NCBI RefSeq assembly: GCF_052065835.1 | Contig: NZ_JBQHTG010000001.1 | Location: forward strand, 310,001-374,000 | Direction: 5' to 3' | Length of the DNA stretch: 64,000 nt | Origin: Laedolimicola sp934402125 | GTDB taxonomy: Bacteria; Bacillota; Clostridia; Lachnospirales; Lachnospiraceae | Part shown: one piece after another, positions 50,205 to 59,294 of the stretch | How the letters are laid out: every line of letters begins with the position of its first letter | Numbering within the stretch: position 1 is the first letter of the stretch | Position numbers and translations under genes: made by a program | The notes under the pieces: model-generated | The model's database searches: none | Told to the model about the DNA's origin: nothing | Seen by the model: only the letters and a program-made list of their open reading frames with translations

Positions 50205-51528
50205 CTGCGAGTTCCTTTTCCCCACATTCCACCAGGCGCACCCTTTCCGGATACCGCTTTATCACCTGACGGCCTCCGGTATCGCCGGTCAGCTCCAGAA
50301 GCTCCGGGAAATAGCTTTTGTCCCAGAGAACCGGATTGCCCCGCCGCTCCCCGTGTCCGGCGCAGACGATAGCCCCGGGATAAGAAAAGCCCTCCTCCAG
50401 AATTCTTTCCATAGTCGCCGGTTCCAGATAGGGCTGGTCGCAGACCATACACAATACGCCCCGCAGATCCGGATTCTGCCGAAGACATTCCGTAAGCCCA
50501 AGCTGCAGGGAATGGCTGATCCCCCGCTCCGGCTCCTGATTTATCACAGCCCTTACGCCGCGCTCTCCGGCTGCCCCGGCTATTTCCGGAAACCGGGTCA
50601 CGATTACGCGGGTACAGTCTGAAAAAGCGCCCAGCTTATCCAAAGTTACTTCGTACAGGGGGCGCCCGTCCACTTGCTCCTCCAGAAGCTTATTTCCGCC
50701 GTACCGGCTGGACAGCCCCGCTGCCAGCGCTACGATACCGTACTGCCGCCCTACCAGCGTCCGGATGGCCTCCGCGCAGCCCCGTCCTATCTTATGGGAT
50801 TTATCGGAAATGAGGTGAACCAGGCTTTCGTCCTTTCTCGGATCCACGTCCCCGATTTTCATGCCCTTCTTTACCGGCACGCCTGCCTGCAGCATGCCCC
50901 GGATCACGCCGTCAATCTGCGCGTACACCGGCTCCCCGCCCGTATAGGCCAGGACGCTGCCCTTCTCTACGATATCGCCGATGGCTGCCACCGGCTCCAT
51001 CCGACCGTCCCCGGAAGCCTTAATCAGGCGCTCCATGGCGTAGCCGCCCACCATGCCCGGTACACCCGTATTGGGAATGGCGCTGCCCCGGTAAATGGGG
51101 CGGCTTAAGGCTTCCCCGCGCATGGTTTCGATGACCGCGTGGCAGTCTGTCCCTGCTGTGAAGCCTGGCCCCAGGGCCAGCACCAGCGGCGCGTCCGTAA
51201 GCGTTGTTCCGATATTTTTCTTCGCCATGATGGCGTCGATGACCACCTCCGGCTGCCAGACCTTTCGTACCCGGGCTTCCGGATCCACCAGCACGCTGAT
51301 GACGCCCTGTTCCGAGAGGGCTATGGCTTCCTCCGCCGATCCGGCCAGCACGCCGGTCACGCCCTCTACTTCCGCCCGTCTTTCGTAGACCGCCCGGGAA
51401 TAAGCTACCTGGCGGCGTACCGTCAGCGGTACGGCGATTTCTGTCATGATAATCCGGTGTCCCTCCCGGAAAAGCTCCCAGGCCACGCCGGTGGCCAGAT
51501 CCCCGGCTCCCTTGATTACGATCTTCAT
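50185..51528 (-). CDS. YqeB-type selenium-dependent molybdenum hydroxylase protein fused to MocA-type nucleotidyltransferase
   Basis: Residues 1 to about 262 match the EF2563/YqeB family of selenium-dependent molybdenum hydroxylase systems (IVIKGAGDLATGVAWELF, IYRGSAIPNTGVPGMVGGYA, GSVLAYTGGEPVYAQIDGVI). Residues 263-447 are a MobA/MocA-like NTP transferase (ALAAGLSSRYGGNKLLE, VCDQPYLEPATM), which makes molybdopterin cytosine dinucleotide in relatives. The fusion joins two steps of cofactor assembly in one protein. The ATG overlaps the upstream yqeC stop by four bases. Confidence 0.9.
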   Translation of the reverse strand: MKIVIKGAGDLATGVAWELFREGHRIIMTEIAVPLTVRRQVAYSRAVYERRAEVEGVTGVLAGSAEEAIALSEQGVISVLVDPEARVRKVWQPEVVIDAIMAKKNIGTTLTDAPLVLALGPGFTAGTDCHAVIETMRGEALSRPIYRGSAIPNTGVPGMVGGYAMERLIKASGDGRMEPVAAIGDIVEKGSVLAYTGGEPVYAQIDGVIRGMLQAGVPVKKGMKIGDVDPRKDESLVHLISDKSHKIGRGCAEAIRTLVGRQYGIVALAAGLSSRYGGNKLLEEQVDGRPLYEVTLDKLGAFSDCTRVIVTRFPEIAGAAGERGVRAVINQEPERGISHSLQLGLTECLRQNPDLRGVLCMVCDQPYLEPATMERILEEGFSYPGAIVCAGHGERRGNPVLWDKSYFPELLELTGDTGGRQVIKRYPERVRLVECGEKELADVDIRA

Positions 51529-52328
51529 CTTTTCTCTCCTGCTCTCGGAAGGTTCCAGGGCGGCATCAGATCCGCCGCCATGAGAATCCTCGTTTCCGGA
51601 CCCGCAAGCGCTTTCGCGGCTTCCAGAGCCGCTGCCTCCCGCTCCCGGGTATCCGCCTTGTTAAACAGCACTGCGTAGTCCATACCGGGTCTTACGCCCT
51701 TTCTTCCTCCTGCCGGGCTAACCGCCAGCTTCGCCAGATCTGCCGCCGTCAGGACGTCCTTCTCTCTTTTTCCGAGAATGGCGCAGACCTCTTCCACACG
51801 GCAGCAGACCTCTTTGATAGGCTGCCCCACTCCGTCCAGTCCATACACGCAGAGCACAAGACCAGTCTCCGGCAAAATTACCGGTTCGCCCTCCCTGGGC
51901 GCTTTGACCGGCTTCTCTCTGGCTCCGTCTGCCTCCAGAAGAAGCCAGATCCCCTCCGTCAGAAGCTCCCGGTAAAACCATTCCGGCAGCGCTTTACATT
52001 TCCAGTCGGAAACAGGCTCTCCCATCCAGAGAGTGCCTGTATTCTTTAACATATCCCGGGCCGCCTGCAGATCCGGACGGTCCAGAAATCCGGTATTCTT
52101 TTCACATTGGATATGGGTGGTGGTGCCTGCGGCCGCCAGGATTCCCAGTTTTTTACATTCCATCTGTAAGCGGCGCAGGCAGGTGGTTTTTCCGCCTGCG
52201 CCCACGATGGAAACGACGCAGTTTTTTTCCGGCTTCCTGCCGGAAGCAAAGCTGCTTTCGACCAGCCCCAGGGCAGCCAGCAGTGACTCCCGCTCCACCC
52301 ATTTTCCGTCTATCCATTCTTTTAACAT
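51525..52328 (-). CDS. yqeC: Selenium cofactor biosynthesis protein YqeC
   Basis: The 267-residue protein has a P-loop (SIVGAGGKTTCLRRL, about residues 41-55) and the YqeC features GTTTHIQ, LLLEADGAREKPVKAP and LFNKADT. YqeC occurs with YqeB and selD in genomes that make selenium-dependent molybdenum hydroxylases; the exact reaction is not established. Directly follows the molybdenum subunit (12-base gap) and overlaps the next gene by four bases. Confidence 0.92.
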   Translation of the reverse strand: MLKEWIDGKWVERESLLAALGLVESSFASGRKPEKNCVVSIVGAGGKTTCLRRLQMECKKLGILAAAGTTTHIQCEKNTGFLDRPDLQAARDMLKNTGTLWMGEPVSDWKCKALPEWFYRELLTEGIWLLLEADGAREKPVKAPREGEPVILPETGLVLCVYGLDGVGQPIKEVCCRVEEVCAILGKREKDVLTAADLAKLAVSPAGGRKGVRPGMDYAVLFNKADTREREAAALEAAKALAGPETRILMAADLMPPWNLPRAGEKR

Positions 52329-52340
52329 GTCTTATCCGAA

Positions 52341-54614
52341 TCAGTCTGTCCCCAACGCAATCTTCTCACTGGTAATCGGCAGGTTCCGGTGCCATACGCC
52401 CGTCGCGTTATAGATGGCATGGGCCAGGGCCGGAGCCGGAGTGTTGATCACGATCTCACCGATGGATTTCACGCCGAAGGGGCCGGTAGGCTCGAAGCTC
52501 GGCTTAAATTCCACCCGAAAATGTCCCATATCCTGGCGGGTCGGGATCTTGTACTGCATCAGGGAACTGTTGCGAAGCTTACCCTTTTCCGTGTACTGAA
52601 TATTCTCGTAGAGGGTCATTCCGATTCCCTGACCTAAGCCTCCCTCCACCTGAACGGTCGCCAGGTTCGGGTTCACAACCGTACCACAGTCTACCACCGC
52701 CGCATAGTCCAGAATCTCCACATGGCCCGTCTCCTTATCCAGCTCAATTTCCACCGCGCCTGCCATATAGGGAGGCGGCGATACCGGGGAGCTGTGGCTT
52801 TCTGTCACCTGTAACGCGATTTCGTTGCAGACCTGGGCCTTGTAGCCGATCTCCTCGCTGGTAACGGATTTTCCGGTTTTCACATCGGTAGCTTTTCTGC
52901 CGTCGAACTCCACGTCCTCCGGGTCGCATTCCAGCATGCCTGCCGCCACCTGGCAGATCCGTTTTTCCAGCTCTGTGGCCGCCTTGACCACGGCCTGACC
53001 GGTAATATAGGTGGTACTGGAGGCGTAGGAGCCGGAATCATAGGGGGAGCTGTCTGTGTCCGCGCCGGAGACGAAGATCTCGTCGGTGGTCACATGAAGA
53101 CATTCCGCCGCCATCTGGGCCAGAATGGTATCACAGCCGGTTCCCATATCCGCCGCCGCGATGGCCAGCTTATAGGTGCCGTCCTCGTTGAGCATGATTG
53201 TCGCGGATCCCACGTCCACGTTGGAGATACAGGAGCCCTGCATGGCCATGCCCACGCCTACGGCGCGTACCTTGCCATTTCCCATATCCCGGGCAGGGTA
53301 TTTTTCCTTCCAGCCAATCATTTCGCAGGCCCGGACCAGACACTCGTCCAGACGGCAGCTCTCTGCCACCTCGCCGAAATAAGCCGGCATAAGCATCTTT
53401 TCCCGCACCACATTTTTCAGGCGGAGCTCCACCGGATCCATGTGAAGAACGGTCGCCAGCTCATTTACGATGGATTCCAGGGCAAAGATTCCCTGGGTGG
53501 CTCCATACCCCCGGTACGCGCCTGTGGCAAGCTGATTCGTGTAGACTACGTCAAATACATGACGGAAGGCCTCCAGGTTGGCTGTATACAGGGGAATCGC
53601 CTTGTGTCCCGTCAGTCCCGCCGTAGTGGGGCCGTGGTCACCGTAAGCGCCTGTATTGGACAGGTTGTAAAGGTCGATGGCCCGGATCGTTCCGTCCCGG
53701 TCTGCGCCGATGCTGACCCGGACGTCCATCTCATGACGGGGAGATCCGGCAATCTGGCTTTCTTTTCTGGTGTAAATGATCTTGGACGGCTTCTTTGTCA
53801 TCCAGGTAACAAAGGCCGGATATATCTCCGTCACCACCGTCTGCTTGGCGCCGAAGCCGCCGCCAATCCGGGGCTTCATGGCCCGCACCTTTGCCCTGGG
53901 AATTCCGAGGGCCGTGGATACAATTCGTCTTACATGGAATACGATCTGGGTCGAGCTTACGACCACCAGTCTTCCGTAGGTGTCGATATAGCAATAGGTC
54001 CGGAAGGTCTCCATCATGGCCTGGTTGACCGCCGGAACATGGTAGGTGCGGGTAAGCTTTACCTCACAGTCCTCAAGGACCGCCTCCACATCTCCGTCTC
54101 CGTCCTCCATATGGGCGCAGAGATTCCGCCTGTTGTCGGCTCCCACCGGGAACCGGGATTCCCAGTTGTCCTCCGGATGCACCAGGATTTCATTGTCGAT
54201 GGCCTCATGGTAATCCAGCAGCGCCGGAAGCACCTGATATTTCACCCGGATCACCCGCAGGGCCTTATCCACACATTCTTCATTCTCGCCTGCTACAATC
54301 GCTACCGGATCGCCCACGAAACGCACATGCTGATCGAGAATCAGATGGTCGTAGGGGCTCCACTCCGGATAGGTCTGTCCCGCTGTGGCAAACCGGTTCT
54401 TCGGCACGTCTTTCCAGGTATACACTGCCTCGATACCCGGAATCTTCAGAGCCGCCGCATAGTTTACATCCTCCACGATGGCATTGGCGTGGGGGCTGCG
54501 AAGAAGCTTTACCACCAGACATTCCCTCGGGGCGAGGTCATCTACATAGACCGGCTGTCCGGTCACCAGCGCTATGGCGTCCTTCTTGCGTTCCCGTTTT
54601 CCTACTTCCCGCAT
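52341..54614 (-). CDS. Xanthine dehydrogenase-type molybdenum-binding subunit (selenium-dependent hydroxylase)
   Basis: The 757-residue large subunit of the xanthine oxidase family has an N-terminal aldehyde-oxidase a/b hammerhead domain (about 20-130) and the molybdopterin-binding domain (about 140-750). Seen: RIGGGFGAKQ, TGAYRGYGATQGIF, YDSGSYASSTTYITG and the C-terminal GVKSIGEIVINTPAPALAHA containing the invariant glutamate. It binds the molybdenum cofactor, here likely with a selenido ligand, and hydroxylates purines such as xanthine. It overlaps the iron-sulfur subunit by 13 bases; the subunits form a heterotrimer. Confidence 0.95.
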   Translation of the reverse strand: MREVGKRERKKDAIALVTGQPVYVDDLAPRECLVVKLLRSPHANAIVEDVNYAAALKIPGIEAVYTWKDVPKNRFATAGQTYPEWSPYDHLILDQHVRFVGDPVAIVAGENEECVDKALRVIRVKYQVLPALLDYHEAIDNEILVHPEDNWESRFPVGADNRRNLCAHMEDGDGDVEAVLEDCEVKLTRTYHVPAVNQAMMETFRTYCYIDTYGRLVVVSSTQIVFHVRRIVSTALGIPRAKVRAMKPRIGGGFGAKQTVVTEIYPAFVTWMTKKPSKIIYTRKESQIAGSPRHEMDVRVSIGADRDGTIRAIDLYNLSNTGAYGDHGPTTAGLTGHKAIPLYTANLEAFRHVFDVVYTNQLATGAYRGYGATQGIFALESIVNELATVLHMDPVELRLKNVVREKMLMPAYFGEVAESCRLDECLVRACEMIGWKEKYPARDMGNGKVRAVGVGMAMQGSCISNVDVGSATIMLNEDGTYKLAIAAADMGTGCDTILAQMAAECLHVTTDEIFVSGADTDSSPYDSGSYASSTTYITGQAVVKAATELEKRICQVAAGMLECDPEDVEFDGRKATDVKTGKSVTSEEIGYKAQVCNEIALQVTESHSSPVSPPPYMAGAVEIELDKETGHVEILDYAAVVDCGTVVNPNLATVQVEGGLGQGIGMTLYENIQYTEKGKLRNSSLMQYKIPTRQDMGHFRVEFKPSFEPTGPFGVKSIGEIVINTPAPALAHAIYNATGVWHRNLPITSEKIALGTD

Positions 54615-55078
54615 GCGGCACCTCCGTTCTTTTTATACTCGATAAAGGCGTGCATTCCACGCAGCTGTCCCTCATAGCCGGAGCAGCGGCACAGGTTGCC
54701 TGCCAGATACTGCTTGATTTCCTCGTCGGTGGGCTCCGGGTTCTCCCGGAACAGGGCGATGGCGTTCATAATCATGCCCGGATTGCAGAAGCCGCACTGC
54801 TCCGCGCCCTGATCGGCGATAAAGGAGCCAAATTCCTCTGCTTCCTTCTGCAGTCCCTCCAGGGTCTCCACCCGGCGTCCCTCTGCCCGCGCCGCGAGCA
54901 TGGCGCAGGAAAACACCGGGATACCGTCCAGAAATACGGTACAGAGTCCGCAGTTGGTAGTCTCACAGCCGCATTTTACACTGTAGCAGCCATGCTTCCG
55001 GACAAAATCAAAGAGTGTCATATCCGCGGCAATCTCATCTGTTATCTTTTTCCCGTTTAAGATCATCGTTACGATCAT
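54602..55078 (-). CDS. Xanthine dehydrogenase [2Fe-2S] iron-sulfur subunit
   Basis: The start at 55078 (MIVTMILNGKKITDEIAADM) follows AAAGGAG; the longer frame upstream lies in the FAD gene. The 158 residues have two cluster-binding domains. The N-terminal ferredoxin type is GCETTNCGLC with an upstream cysteine and a later C in FSCAM; the C-terminal type is QCGFCNPGMIMN with LCRCSGYEG. It passes electrons from the molybdenum centre to FAD. Confidence 0.95.
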   Translation of the reverse strand: MIVTMILNGKKITDEIAADMTLFDFVRKHGCYSVKCGCETTNCGLCTVFLDGIPVFSCAMLAARAEGRRVETLEGLQKEAEEFGSFIADQGAEQCGFCNPGMIMNAIALFRENPEPTDEEIKQYLAGNLCRCSGYEGQLRGMHAFIEYKKNGGAACGK

Positions 55079-55085
55079 GTCAGCC

Positions 55086-55847
55086 TCACTCCTTTCCCTG
55101 AATCTCTGCAAAAGCACGCCCAAGCAGCACGCCCGCCAGATGACGGCGGAAGATGTCGGAGGCGCGCATATTGCTCTGGAACGGGGTTTCCTCTGCCAGA
55201 CGCTTTGCCGTCTCCTTGTCCATGCGCTCGATCTCATACAGCTTCGCGATACCCGGTCTTGCGCCGATCACGGCCTTCTTTACGCCGCCGCAGTCGGATA
55301 CGGCCACGGTCAGCACCGGAAAATCGGTTCGTGTGTTCCGGTGGGACAGATACGCAAAATGACCCGGACATTTCTTTACGATGACCCGCACCAGAATGTC
55401 ATTGTCACGCTTCATTTTTACAAATTCTGACATTGGCACAATGCCGCCCTTATAGAGCTCCACATAGGAATCCAGAGCCAGAAACGCCGTCATCACATCG
55501 GAGAAGCCGAAACGTCCGAAGATACTGCCGCCTACCGTAGCCAGATTCCGGAACTGGGTGCCCACGATATCGCAGACCGCGTCATGCACCAGTCCCTCGC
55601 ACAGGGCGTTCAGTCCCTCATGCAGCTCGATCTGACGTAAGGTCGCCATACAGCCGATGGAAAATGCTTCCTCTGTCTCCTCGATCTCGTCAAGCCCCAG
55701 GCCTGACAGATCGATGGCCTTCTGCACGTTCCGGTTTCCCAGGCGGAGCCATAGCATACCGCCCAGGATCTTGTTGGTGCGCTTCTGGTTCAGCTCCCAG
55801 GCCTCCTCCAGACTTTCCACCTTTACCAATTCTCTTATTTTTATCAT
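55086..55847 (-). CDS. Xanthine dehydrogenase FAD-binding subunit
   Basis: The start at 55847 (MIKIRELVKVESLEEAWELN) follows AAAGGAGG. The 253 residues include the FAD-binding half (KILGGMLWLRLGNR, QFRNLATVGGSIFGRFGFSD) and the CO-dehydrogenase flavoprotein C-domain. It delivers electrons to NAD or another acceptor. First of the three hydroxylase subunits; the permease gene ends two bases upstream, giving tight co-transcription. Confidence 0.94.
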   Translation of the reverse strand: MIKIRELVKVESLEEAWELNQKRTNKILGGMLWLRLGNRNVQKAIDLSGLGLDEIEETEEAFSIGCMATLRQIELHEGLNALCEGLVHDAVCDIVGTQFRNLATVGGSIFGRFGFSDVMTAFLALDSYVELYKGGIVPMSEFVKMKRDNDILVRVIVKKCPGHFAYLSHRNTRTDFPVLTVAVSDCGGVKKAVIGARPGIAKLYEIERMDKETAKRLAEETPFQSNMRASDIFRRHLAGVLLGRAFAEIQGKE

Positions 55848-55848
55848 G

Positions 55849-57240
55849 CTATTCCTCCTTTGGGAGAACAATATTCAGGATAATCGCTACCAGGGCAGCC
55901 GGTACGATACCGGAACCGCCGAAGATGAGCTGTATGCTCTGGGGCAGTCCCGCCAGCACGCCGCTGTTGGCGCCCAGACCATAGCCCAGACCCAGCGCTA
56001 CAGATACAATCGTCGTGTTGCGGACGGTCATTTTCTCCTTGGTAATCAGACCGATACCGCTGACTACGATGGAGGAAAACATCATAACTGCCGCGCCGCC
56101 CAGAACACTCTGGGGCATAATGGAAATCAGTGCGGACAGCTTGGGGAACAGGCCGCAGAGAATCAGGAACACGGCTCCGGTCGCCAGGGCAAACCGGTTT
56201 ACCACCTTGGTCATGGTGACCAGACCTACGTTCTGGCTGAAGGAGGTGTTCGGAAGCACGCCGAACAGGGAAGCCAGGGAGGATCCCACGCCGTCGCAGA
56301 CTACGCCGCCGGACAGCTCGGAATCGGTCGCCTCCCGAGCCATACCGCCCTCAATGACGCCGGAGATATCTCCTACGGTCTCCACCGCGGTTACCACGAA
56401 CATAATCAGCACCGGAACAATGGCTCTGGGATCGAAGACCAGCTTCACCGGCATCAGGGCCGGAACCGCGAACCATTTTGCCTGGGCTACCTTGTCCCAG
56501 TTCAGGACCCAGGCCTTGGTATACTCCACGCCCTCCGCGGTTACTCCGGTGGTGGGCAGAACCAGCGCCATGATCGCCGCCACAATATAGCCTACAATAA
56601 TTCCAATCAGAATCGAAGAAACACTGGTCATTCCCTTCGTGCCATGCTTCAGCGCAATGATGACCACCAGCACCAGGGTTCCCAGGAGCAGGTTTTCCAT
56701 GGAGCCGTAATCCTTTGCGGAGCTTCCGCCTCCAAAGGATCCCACGCCTACGGAAATCAGGGACAGACCGATGGAAAGCACCACGGTACCGGTCACAACT
56801 GCCGGGAAGAAGCGGCGCAGGGGCTTCAGCATAAAGCCCAGAACCGTCTCAAAAAGGCCGCCAATCAGGGATGCTCCCAGAATCGCGCCGTACGCCAGGA
56901 TACCGCCGCCCATAACGCCTGCCACGCTGTTGAATACGCCGATAAAGCCGGAACTGGTACCCATGATAATCGGCACCTTTCCGCCCACCGGACCGATGGC
57001 GTACAGCTGAATCAGGGTTACAATTCCCGCCACCAGCATGGCGTTCTGCAGAAGCGCTACCTGCACCTCCGCAAATTCCGTACCGGAGCCGATTCCACAG
57101 GCTCCTGTGATAATCAGAATCGGGGTCAGATTTCCCACGAACATGGCCAGCACGTGCTGGAGTCCCAGGGGAAATGCTTTTCGAAAAGGCATTTTGCCAT
57201 AAAAATCATAGGCTGCTTTCTTGTTTTCTACTTCATTCAT
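55849..57240 (-). CDS. NCS2 family purine (xanthine/uric acid) permease
   Basis: The 463-residue membrane protein has about 12-14 segments and the NCS2 signature with GLQHVLAMFVGNLTPILII, QLYAIGPVGGKVPIIMGTSS and the later SVLGGAAVMMFSSIVVSGI. Proton- or sodium-coupled import of xanthine, uric acid or other purines. It lies between the DUF3343 gene and the hydroxylase subunits, so it most likely brings in the enzyme's substrate. The ATG at 57240 follows GAGGAG. Confidence 0.94.
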   Translation of the reverse strand: MNEVENKKAAYDFYGKMPFRKAFPLGLQHVLAMFVGNLTPILIITGACGIGSGTEFAEVQVALLQNAMLVAGIVTLIQLYAIGPVGGKVPIIMGTSSGFIGVFNSVAGVMGGGILAYGAILGASLIGGLFETVLGFMLKPLRRFFPAVVTGTVVLSIGLSLISVGVGSFGGGSSAKDYGSMENLLLGTLVLVVIIALKHGTKGMTSVSSILIGIIVGYIVAAIMALVLPTTGVTAEGVEYTKAWVLNWDKVAQAKWFAVPALMPVKLVFDPRAIVPVLIMFVVTAVETVGDISGVIEGGMAREATDSELSGGVVCDGVGSSLASLFGVLPNTSFSQNVGLVTMTKVVNRFALATGAVFLILCGLFPKLSALISIMPQSVLGGAAVMMFSSIVVSGIGLITKEKMTVRNTTIVSVALGLGYGLGANSGVLAGLPQSIQLIFGGSGIVPAALVAIILNIVLPKEE

Positions 57241-57284
57241 ATATGTTTCTCCTCATTTGCGATAGATAAATTCTTACATATTTT

Positions 57285-57521
57285 TCATAGTTCCAGGGTA
57301 TACATACCCTCCCACCGGATAGCCGACTCCAGCATCGCCTGCTGCAGCAGCTCCTTCTCTGTGGGCTTCGCCTTCCAGGCCATCCCGCAGCCTGCGGTAA
57401 TCTCCCGGGGAATGGGAATCAATCTGCCGGGAAGCCCCTCCTTTTCACAATGCCGTTCCATTTTCATGGCCTCGGTGGTGGTTCCAAAGGAGATCACCAG
57501 CGCTTCTGTTTTTTTCCGCAT
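57285..57521 (-). CDS. DUF3343 domain protein (putative selenium/sulfur carrier-like)
   Basis: The start at 57521 (MRKKTEALVISFGTTTEAMK) follows GGAGGAG and the upstream stop by only a few bases. The 78 residues match the small DUF3343 family: SFGTTTEAMKMERHCEK and PGRLIPIPREITAGCGMAW with a conserved cysteine. DUF3343 proteins are found beside selD, yedF and csd-type genes and are annotated as possible Se/S carriers; the role is unproven. Confidence 0.88.
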   Translation of the reverse strand: MRKKTEALVISFGTTTEAMKMERHCEKEGLPGRLIPIPREITAGCGMAWKAKPTEKELLQQAMLESAIRWEGMYTLEL

Positions 57522-57525
57522 TGTC

Positions 57526-58677
57526 TTACTCCTCCGCCAGCTCCCGGACGGCTGCCGCCGCCTCGTCTGCCTCTGCCTCCGTATTGAAATAAGAAAAGCT
57601 GAACCGGACCGCCCCCTGCTCCCGGGTTCCCAGCGCCTCATGCATGAGCGGCGCGCAGTGGGCTCCTCCCCGGACGGCGATCCCGTAATCCTCATAGAGC
57701 CAGTCCGCTACTCTTGCGGAATCATAATCCCGGATATTCAGGGACTGGATTCCTGTCCGCCGATCCAGATCCGGATTTCCGTAGAGGGTTACGCCCTCCA
57801 CCTCCTTCACGCCGTCCACGAACCGCCGAAGAAGCACCTGCTCCCGGGCGCGAATCTGCTCTACGCCGGTCTCCAGAAGCCAACGGGCCGCCGCGCCCAG
57901 GCCTGCGATCCCATGGCCGTTCAGGGTGCCCGCCTCCAGCGCCGCCGGCATCTCTGACGGATGTTCCCGGTCGAAGCTGTGAATTCCGCTTCCGCCCACC
58001 TTCAGCGGCTGGATCGAAAGACCGGGACGGACGCAGACGCCTCCGGTTCCCTGGGGGCCGTAAAGTCCCTTGTGGCCCGTAAAACACAGGACGTCGATCC
58101 CCATACGTTCCATATTCATGAGGACTGCGCCCGCCGTCTGCGCAGCGTCTACGATAAGCAAAAGGCTGTGCTTTTTTGCGAAGGCTCCCACACGTTCCAG
58201 ATCGGTGATGTTGCCAGTCAGATTGGAGGCGTGGGTGATAATCAGGGCTTTTGTGTTCGGACGGAGCAGGGATTCCAACTCATCGTAAGCCAGGATGCCT
58301 GCCTGCAGCTTCTCCCCGGCTTCCGCCTTTACAGGAAGCACCGACAGCTCCACGCCCTGCAGCCGGTACAGGGGCCGCAGCACGGAATTGTGCTCGCAGA
58401 CGGTGGTAATCACATGATCCCCCGGCCCGAACAGGCCGCCAAGCACCAGGTTCAGGCTCTCGGTGGCATTGGCCGTAAAGACCACCTGCTCCGGAGCCGC
58501 CGCGCCCAGAAGCTCTGCCAGGCTTTCTCTGGCCCGGTAGATGGTCCGCCCCGCGTAAAGGGACGCGTCATGGACGCCCCTTCCGGAATTTCCCATGGAA
58601 GCCATCGCTTCTAGAAGGGCCTCCTTTACGCACTCGGGCTTTCTAAGGGTGGTCGCCCCGTTATCCAGATAAATCAT
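57526..58677 (-). CDS. Cysteine desulfurase / selenocysteine lyase family aminotransferase
   Basis: The 383-residue class V PLP enzyme starts IYLDNGATTLRKPE. The PLP lysine is in CFTGHKGLYGPQGTGG and the active-site cysteine loop is VRGGAHCAPLMHEAL. It resembles CsdB/SufS-like and SDMH-associated desulfurases. Next to selD, yedF and a DUF3343 gene, it probably mobilises selenium or sulfur for the molybdenum cofactor rather than general Fe-S assembly, which nifS (24953-26134) covers. Overlaps yedF by four bases. Confidence 0.92.
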   Translation of the reverse strand: MIYLDNGATTLRKPECVKEALLEAMASMGNSGRGVHDASLYAGRTIYRARESLAELLGAAAPEQVVFTANATESLNLVLGGLFGPGDHVITTVCEHNSVLRPLYRLQGVELSVLPVKAEAGEKLQAGILAYDELESLLRPNTKALIITHASNLTGNITDLERVGAFAKKHSLLLIVDAAQTAGAVLMNMERMGIDVLCFTGHKGLYGPQGTGGVCVRPGLSIQPLKVGGSGIHSFDREHPSEMPAALEAGTLNGHGIAGLGAAARWLLETGVEQIRAREQVLLRRFVDGVKEVEGVTLYGNPDLDRRTGIQSLNIRDYDSARVADWLYEDYGIAVRGGAHCAPLMHEALGTREQGAVRFSFSYFNTEAEADEAAAAVRELAEE

Positions 58678-59294
58678 GGCTTAATGATTTTCGCCGCGCC
58701 CGCCATGGTCTCGGCGATGACGTACATATTGGTGACCTCGCCCACCTTTAAGCTGTCTGTCAGCCCGTAATGGTTCAGGCAGGTGCCGCAGGTGAGAATC
58801 TGTACGCCCTGGGCCTCCAGGGACTTCAAATCCTCCAGAGACGCGGACCCCTCGCAGGTGAGGGCGGCGCCTCCATTGTAAAAGAGCAGGGTCTTCGGCA
58901 GGGTATAAAGCTGTGTCAGCGCATAGATGTACCCCTTCATCAGAAGTCGTCCAAGCTCCGGATCTCCCTCGCCCATGGTGGCGGAGGCTATCACGACCAC
59001 CGTATTCTCCCTGGCGTCGGGAATACAGGTTTCTGACTCCGCTTTCGTCGGCGCAGTCTGCTTATCTGCTGCGTTTTCGCCAATCTCCATGGTTACCTGA
59101 TACTGTCTGTCCGAAAGCTTTTTGGAGCTGACCTTGTAGCCCTTCTGATTGGCCATCTTGGTCAGGTTCTGGACTGCAATCTCATTGTCTACCAGCGTCT
59201 CCACCACGCCGCTTCCGCCCAGCTCCTTAATGGCATTTTTGGTCTTTACTACGGGAATCGGGCAAGCGTCGCCCAGTGCGTTTACCTGAATCAT
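58674..59294 (-). CDS. yedF: Selenium metabolism protein YedF
   Basis: The 206 residues combine an N-terminal TusA/SirA-like domain (about 1-72; GDACPIPVVKTKNAI with Cys10) and a C-terminal DsrE-like domain (about 95-206; VIASATMGEGDPELGRLLMK, then GVQILTCGTCLNHYG). This two-domain form is the selenium-associated YedF. It may carry Se or S as a persulfide/selenide from the adjacent desulfurase. Overlaps both neighbours by four bases. Confidence 0.95.
   Translation of the reverse strand: MIQVNALGDACPIPVVKTKNAIKELGGSGVVETLVDNEIAVQNLTKMANQKGYKVSSKKLSDRQYQVTMEIGENAADKQTAPTKAESETCIPDARENTVVVIASATMGEGDPELGRLLMKGYIYALTQLYTLPKTLLFYNGGAALTCEGSASLEDLKSLEAQGVQILTCGTCLNHYGLTDSLKVGEVTNMYVIAETMAGAAKIIKP

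Noticed and set aside
55657..57957. A 766-codon plus-strand open frame opposite the FAD subunit and permease
   Set aside because: Composition is low-complexity His/Gln/Asn-rich as expected for antisense of a membrane protein; the minus-strand genes match known families in full.
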